A stretch of DNA of 7,138 nucleotides from Mediterranea massiliensis (GTDB lineage: Bacteria > Bacteroidota > Bacteroidia > Bacteroidales > Bacteroidaceae). The notes beneath the pieces were generated by a model, which was not told where the DNA came from, searched no databases, and saw only the letters and a list, made by a program, of their open reading frames with translations. Made by a program: the position numbers and the translations under genes. Position 1 is the first letter of the stretch, and each line of letters begins with the position of its first letter. Below, in pieces: positions 6,345-7,138 of this stretch. Location of the stretch: NCBI GenBank assembly GCA_958402075.1, contig CATXSD010000131.1, forward strand, positions 1 to 7,138, in the 5' to 3' direction.

Positions 6345-6612
6345 TGGAAAAAATTGGCTCCATAATATCCAATGAAGAAAAATAAAACGAAATCTGCATG
6401 GAATATCATTTTATCATAATCGATCATCCATCCAATGTTCAGTAAAGAATCCCAGGTGAGGGAAGCAATGAAGAAAATAGAATATTTATAAAAAACAGCT
6501 GAAAAATCAGTATTAATAAAGTTCTCAGTCAGAGAGACAGGTTTCATGAGTTATAAAATAATCATGCAATAAAAAAACAACTTTATAATAAGTACGTTAG
6601 AACAAAAATCTG

Positions 6613-6620
6613 TAACTTTG
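6613..6620 (+). promoter_or_regulatory. -7 promoter box almost touching the AraC-type start codon
   Basis: TAACTTTG matches TAnnTTTG exactly but ends only four bases before the ATG at 6625. If used, transcription would begin at or within a few bases of the start codon, giving a leaderless mRNA. No TTTG -33 element sits 19-21 bases upstream. A weaker box, TACGTTAG at 6593-6600, is an alternative that would leave a short leader. Confidence 0.4.
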
Positions 6621-6624
6621 TAAT

Positions 6625-7041
6625 ATGATTCAAGAGGACTTCAAATTTTACAAGCCATGTAAGTTATTGCAACCTTACATCAGGTATTATTGGGTATTCA
6701 AAAGCAATCAACCGCTGAATACCCTTACTTTTCCTATTGGTTGTCCTCAAATCATTTTCCATAAACAAACGCCACTTTATATTCCGGAGTTGAAAACCGC
6801 CCAATCGGAATTTACCATTAGCGACCAGGTAAATTATCCTTCTCATTTATATGCGGATGAAAATGTGGAAATGATTGTTGTAGTATTTCATCCATACACC
6901 TTAAAAGCTTTCTTGAATTTACCCATATCTTTGTTGCACAATCAAGAGGTTTCCGATTATGACCTTGAAAACGCAAAATTAAAACAACTGGCTGCGCAAA
7001 TCTTTGACTGTCAAGATACAATTCATGTATTACAAGAATAG
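6625..7041 (+). CDS. AraC-family regulator, N-terminal sensory domain only (DNA-binding domain missing)
   Basis: This 138-residue ORF matches the N-terminal ligand-sensing domain (DUF6597-like) of AraC regulators: KLLQPYIRYYWVFKS near the start, the FPIGCPQIIFH strand pair, and MIVVVFHPYTLKAFLNLP followed by a helix LENAKLKQLAAQIFDCQDTI. Full-length members run to about 250-270 residues, with two C-terminal helix-turn-helix motifs. Here the frame stops at TAG 7039-7041, just where the linker to the DNA-binding domain should begin. Only 31 to 43 bases separate this stop from the next gene, so a simple frameshift hiding the missing domain is excluded. ATG 6625 is the only plausible start, since an in-frame TAA lies at 6613. 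It may be a 3'-deleted remnant or a stand-alone ligand-binding protein. Its 33-35% GC in sampled lines differs from the left genes. Confidence 0.7.
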   Translation: MIQEDFKFYKPCKLLQPYIRYYWVFKSNQPLNTLTFPIGCPQIIFHKQTPLYIPELKTAQSEFTISDQVNYPSHLYADENVEMIVVVFHPYTLKAFLNLPISLLHNQEVSDYDLENAKLKQLAAQIFDCQDTIHVLQE

Positions 7042-7047
7042 CCGGCT

Positions 7048-7055
7048 TACCTTTG
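7048..7055 (+). promoter_or_regulatory. -7 promoter box for the CatA-like gene
   Basis: TACCTTTG is an exact TAnnTTTG match, beginning seven bases after the stop codon of the truncated AraC-type ORF and 37 bases before the ATG at 7085. A -33 TTTG at the usual spacing is absent. The box allows the downstream gene to be expressed independently of the regulator remnant. Confidence 0.55.
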
Positions 7056-7084
7056 CTCTGACTAAACTTAAAATGAATGATAAA

Positions 7085-7138
7085 ATGAAAGAAGTAAATC
7101 CAAAAGAAACAACCCGTGCTTATGCATTTGAATTGTGG
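7085..7138 (+). CDS. Probable CatA-like O-acetyltransferase, N-terminus only (runs off the window)
   Basis: Eighteen codons are visible, MKEVNPKETTRAYAFELW, reaching the last base with the frame still open. This matches, from memory, the conserved start of the chloramphenicol-acetyltransferase-like family found in Bacteroidales (CatA-like O-acetyltransferases). Full-length members of about 210 residues form trimers and use an active-site histidine to move acetyl from acetyl-CoA to a hydroxyl; those residues are outside the window. An ATG at 7073, four codons earlier in the same frame, is an alternative start. I prefer 7085 because the family begins there and it leaves a fuller leader after the -7 box at 7048. 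Whether the enzyme acts on chloramphenicol cannot be judged from this fragment. The call rests on a short stretch and is tentative. Confidence 0.55.
   Translation, partial: MKEVNPKETTRAYAFELW

Larger units (their letters stand above)
6309..6624. other. AT-rich 316-base intergenic region with a doubtful 72-codon ORF
   Basis: This stretch separates the divergent HD and AraC-type genes and is much poorer in GC than the DNA to its left (16 of 60 bases are G or C in 6481-6540). The only sizeable ORF is on the minus strand, 6547 to 6329, 72 residues, rich in F, I, Y and W, with a possible membrane segment near its C-terminus (FHADFVLFFFIGYYGANFF). It ends 20 bases before the HD start and overlaps the HD gene's likely promoter. 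I do not recognise it. It may be chance in AT-rich DNA or the remnant of a membrane protein gene. Otherwise only promoter-like boxes at the two ends are visible. Confidence 0.4.

Noticed and set aside
1..7138. CRISPR array, tRNA, rRNA or insertion sequence
   Set aside because: No regularly spaced repeats, tRNA-like cloverleaf ends, rRNA-like stretches, transposase ORFs or long terminal inverted repeats were seen on reading both strands.

Overview
The window looks like chromosomal DNA of a Bacteroidota member, most likely Bacteroidales (Bacteroides/Phocaeicola-like). The support is several copies of the Bacteroides -7 promoter box TAnnTTTG (2156-2163, 4038-4045, 6613-6620, 7048-7055), A-rich start regions without strong Shine-Dalgarno sequences, and protein sequences of familiar Bacteroides type. 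No genus or species can be named from the sequence alone.

Layout. Positions 2-559 hold the C-terminal part of a sensor histidine kinase that enters from the left edge. It is followed on the same strand by a CPA1-family cation/proton antiporter with a C-terminal RCK_C (TrkA_C) domain (614-2107). Next comes an AMP-binding acyl-CoA/acyl-ACP synthetase-like enzyme with its own good promoter (2209-3876). A 208-base regulatory gap (perfect hairpin, short direct repeats, -7 box) leads to an exported carboxymuconolactone decarboxylase-cupin fusion protein (4085-4906), which is closed by a stem-loop terminator. A Nim-like pyridoxamine-phosphate-oxidase-fold flavoprotein (5146-5661) follows. It converges on an HD-domain phosphohydrolase encoded on the minus strand (5691-6308).

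Right of about 6309 the DNA changes character. GC content falls from roughly 55-65% in sampled lines of the left genes to about 27-35%. This AT-rich segment has a 316-base stretch with at most one doubtful small ORF. It then carries an AraC-type regulator reduced to its N-terminal sensory domain (6625-7041), whose consensus -7 box almost touches its start codon. Only 31 bases after its stop codon, and behind another perfect -7 box, begins what appears to be a CatA-like O-acetyltransferase (7085 to the window edge).

How the genes fit together. There is no single obvious pathway. The left genes look like ordinary core functions: signalling, cation homeostasis and fatty acid activation. The middle and right contain candidates for small-molecule or redox detoxification (CMD-cupin, Nim-like, CatA-like). 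I did not find a clear new multi-gene system. The best leads are the truncated AraC next to the CatA-like gene in foreign-looking DNA, and the repeat/hairpin-rich control region of the CMD-cupin gene.
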